The notes under the pieces were generated by a model. That model ran no database searches. It worked only from the letters and a program-made list of their open reading frames with translations, and was not told the origin of the DNA. Made by a program: the position numbers and the translations under genes. From an uncultured delta proteobacterium (GTDB lineage: Bacteria > Myxococcota_A > UBA9160 > JAFDET01), in assembly GCA_947259215.1 (NCBI GenBank), contig CAMYLJ010000041.1, positions 1 through 32,280 on the forward strand: a stretch of DNA of 32,280 nt. The letters run 5' to 3'. Each line of letters opens with the position of its first letter. Position 1 is the stretch's first letter. Positions 31,280 through 32,280 of the stretch are shown here, in pieces.

Positions 31280-32280
31280 ATGACCCGGTCCGACGACGGC
31301 TACGAGATCCAGCCCGAGATCTTCTCCTTGCACTGGGAGGGTCCTCCGCGGGCGGAGACGCCGCAGGAGCCCGCTCTTCCCGGCTCCGAGGCGGAGCGAC
31401 GCGAGGCGCGCGAACGCGAGCGCCAGCGCGAACTGCGGGAGGTGCAGCGCACGCAGCGGGGCCAGGCCATCTGGGGCCAGATCGAAAAGGAAGCGAAACG
31501 GCGCGGCGACTCCACGGTGTGGGAGCGCAAGCTCCACGCCTACGCCTGGGTCAAGATGGCTGCGCGCGGCACCGCGGCGGACTACGCGCGGCGCTACGAG
31601 GTCAACCACGCGACCGTTCGCACCTGGATCGCGGACGTCGCGAAGCTGGCCTACGAGGTGGGCTACCGGCTCCACGAGGACCGTCTGCTGCTGGTGGGTG
31701 CCGCGCCGGAAGCACTGCAGGAGCTGCGCGAGCGGGTGAACGAAGAGCCGGGCTCGCCCGCTGCGTGGCAAGCGCTCCGTGCCGCGGAGGCCGAGTTTCG
31801 CGGCGAGGATCCGTACTACCACCTGAACGAGGGCCACGTGCTGCGCGCCCGGGGCGAGCTGCGCGGGTCGGACGCAACGCTCTGCGTCGGGCTCACGATC
31901 GCCGAGGCCCGGCCGATTCGGGCGCTGCTGTGGAACGCGCGCGGACAGACCTTCTGGGACTGCGCCCCCGGCTCGAGCTGGCCCCTGGACGATCACCTGG
32001 AACGCAGCACCAAGGCCTTCCGGCGCTCGGCGTTGCTGGACCCCAGCAGCTACTTCCCGTTCGTGAACCTGGCCCAGCTCGCCGCGGACGAGGGCGACTT
32101 CCGCCGCGCCGAGTACTGGGTGGCGGAGCTGGCTTCGGCCCGCAAGCAGATGGACGCCGCCATGCAGGCCGACCTCGCCCGCTACCTGGATCAGGCCGAG
32201 TGGAGCGGCGCGGTCGGGCGCACCCGCTGGTGGCGCAGCGGCCCGCTGCGCTGGATCCGCGAGGCCGCGCGCGCCGGCGC
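31280..32280 (+). CDS. Unrecognised HTH- and TPR-like protein (partial, 3' end beyond window)
   Basis: An ATG at 31280, with GGAGGG upstream, opens a frame that runs without a stop to the window edge (about 333 codons). Residues about 38-75 are Glu/Arg-rich and probably coiled-coil. Residues about 96-125 read GTAADYARRYEVNHATVRTWIADVAKLA, a pattern like a helix-turn-helix. Residues about 175-295 contain helix pairs with the spacing and residues of TPR repeats (YYHLNEGHVLRARGEL, SYFPFVNLAQLAADEGDFRRAEYW). A DNA-binding or sensing protein with a protein-interaction domain is a reasonable inference. I know no named family with this exact arrangement, and the C-terminus is not visible. Confidence 0.6.
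   Translation, partial: MTRSDDGYEIQPEIFSLHWEGPPRAETPQEPALPGSEAERREARERERQRELREVQRTQRGQAIWGQIEKEAKRRGDSTVWERKLHAYAWVKMAARGTAADYARRYEVNHATVRTWIADVAKLAYEVGYRLHEDRLLLVGAAPEALQELRERVNEEPGSPAAWQALRAAEAEFRGEDPYYHLNEGHVLRARGELRGSDATLCVGLTIAEARPIRALLWNARGQTFWDCAPGSSWPLDDHLERSTKAFRRSALLDPSSYFPFVNLAQLAADEGDFRRAEYWVAELASARKQMDAAMQADLARYLDQAEWSGAVGRTRWWRSGPLRWIREAARAG

Noticed and set aside
1-32280. tRNA, rRNA, CRISPR array or prophage
   Set aside because: I found no cloverleaf with a TTCGA arm, no regularly spaced repeats and no phage structural or integrase genes on reading both strands; a covariance-model search would be needed to exclude small RNAs.

Overview
The window is a GC-rich, densely coded bacterial segment. 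Nearly every frame is open on both strands, so genes were chosen by protein-family motifs, start signals and operon geometry. I see no rRNA, tRNA, CRISPR array, intact insertion sequence or phage gene. A hopanoid C-3 methylase candidate, a PEP-CTERM remnant, many acyl-CoA, aromatic and P450 enzymes, and Gram-negative-type secreted proteins suggest an aerobic, metabolically versatile Gram-negative bacterium. A deltaproteobacterium/Myxococcota-like lineage is my guess from gene content and is weakly supported.

Layout. (1) 1-2165, minus strand: an operon of a small secreted protein, a double-hotdog MaoC-like protein and a CoA-transferase cut by the window edge. (2) 2333-6864, plus strand: a degenerate metallo-beta-lactamase-like protein, a ThDP enzyme of the acetolactate synthase superfamily, an NAD-dependent epimerase/dehydratase and an alpha/beta hydrolase. 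(3) 6971-9803: NnrS (minus) diverging from a DUF2804 protein (plus), then a universal stress protein. (4) 9814-13645, minus strand: a tightly packed lipid-type operon of a secreted protein of unknown function, a glycerolipid acyltransferase-like protein and a cNMP-domain patatin phospholipase. It diverges from (5) 13783-17815, plus strand: a B12/radical-SAM protein matching hopanoid C-3 methylase HpnR, overlapped by 98 nt by a P2-type (Ca2+-type) ATPase. (6) 17812-19214: an EamA exporter and a decayed PEP-CTERM gene.

(7) 19225-26103 is an aromatic-degradation-like island. An extradiol dioxygenase and a fumarylacetoacetase-family hydrolase (minus) diverge from a TfdB-like flavin monooxygenase, an 85-aa internally deleted second flavin monooxygenase, a TetR regulator, an atypical SDR, a membrane-anchored GST and a small membrane protein (plus). 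The likely logic is hydroxylation of a phenol, meta-cleavage, then hydrolysis or isomerisation of the cleavage product. Two near-identical 16-bp operator-like sites lie in the divergent promoter. (8) 26260-27918: ATP-type PEP carboxykinase. (9) 27934-29846, minus strand: TetR then cytochrome P450, with a perfect 10-bp-arm palindrome upstream that also faces an unrecognised gene (29913-31154). (10) 31280-end: an open-ended gene for an unrecognised protein with an HTH-like segment and TPR-like helices.

No clearly new multi-gene system is evident. The best leads are the two palindromic operator regions, the hpnR/ATPase overlap, the miniaturised monooxygenase frame and the HTH/TPR-like protein at the right edge.
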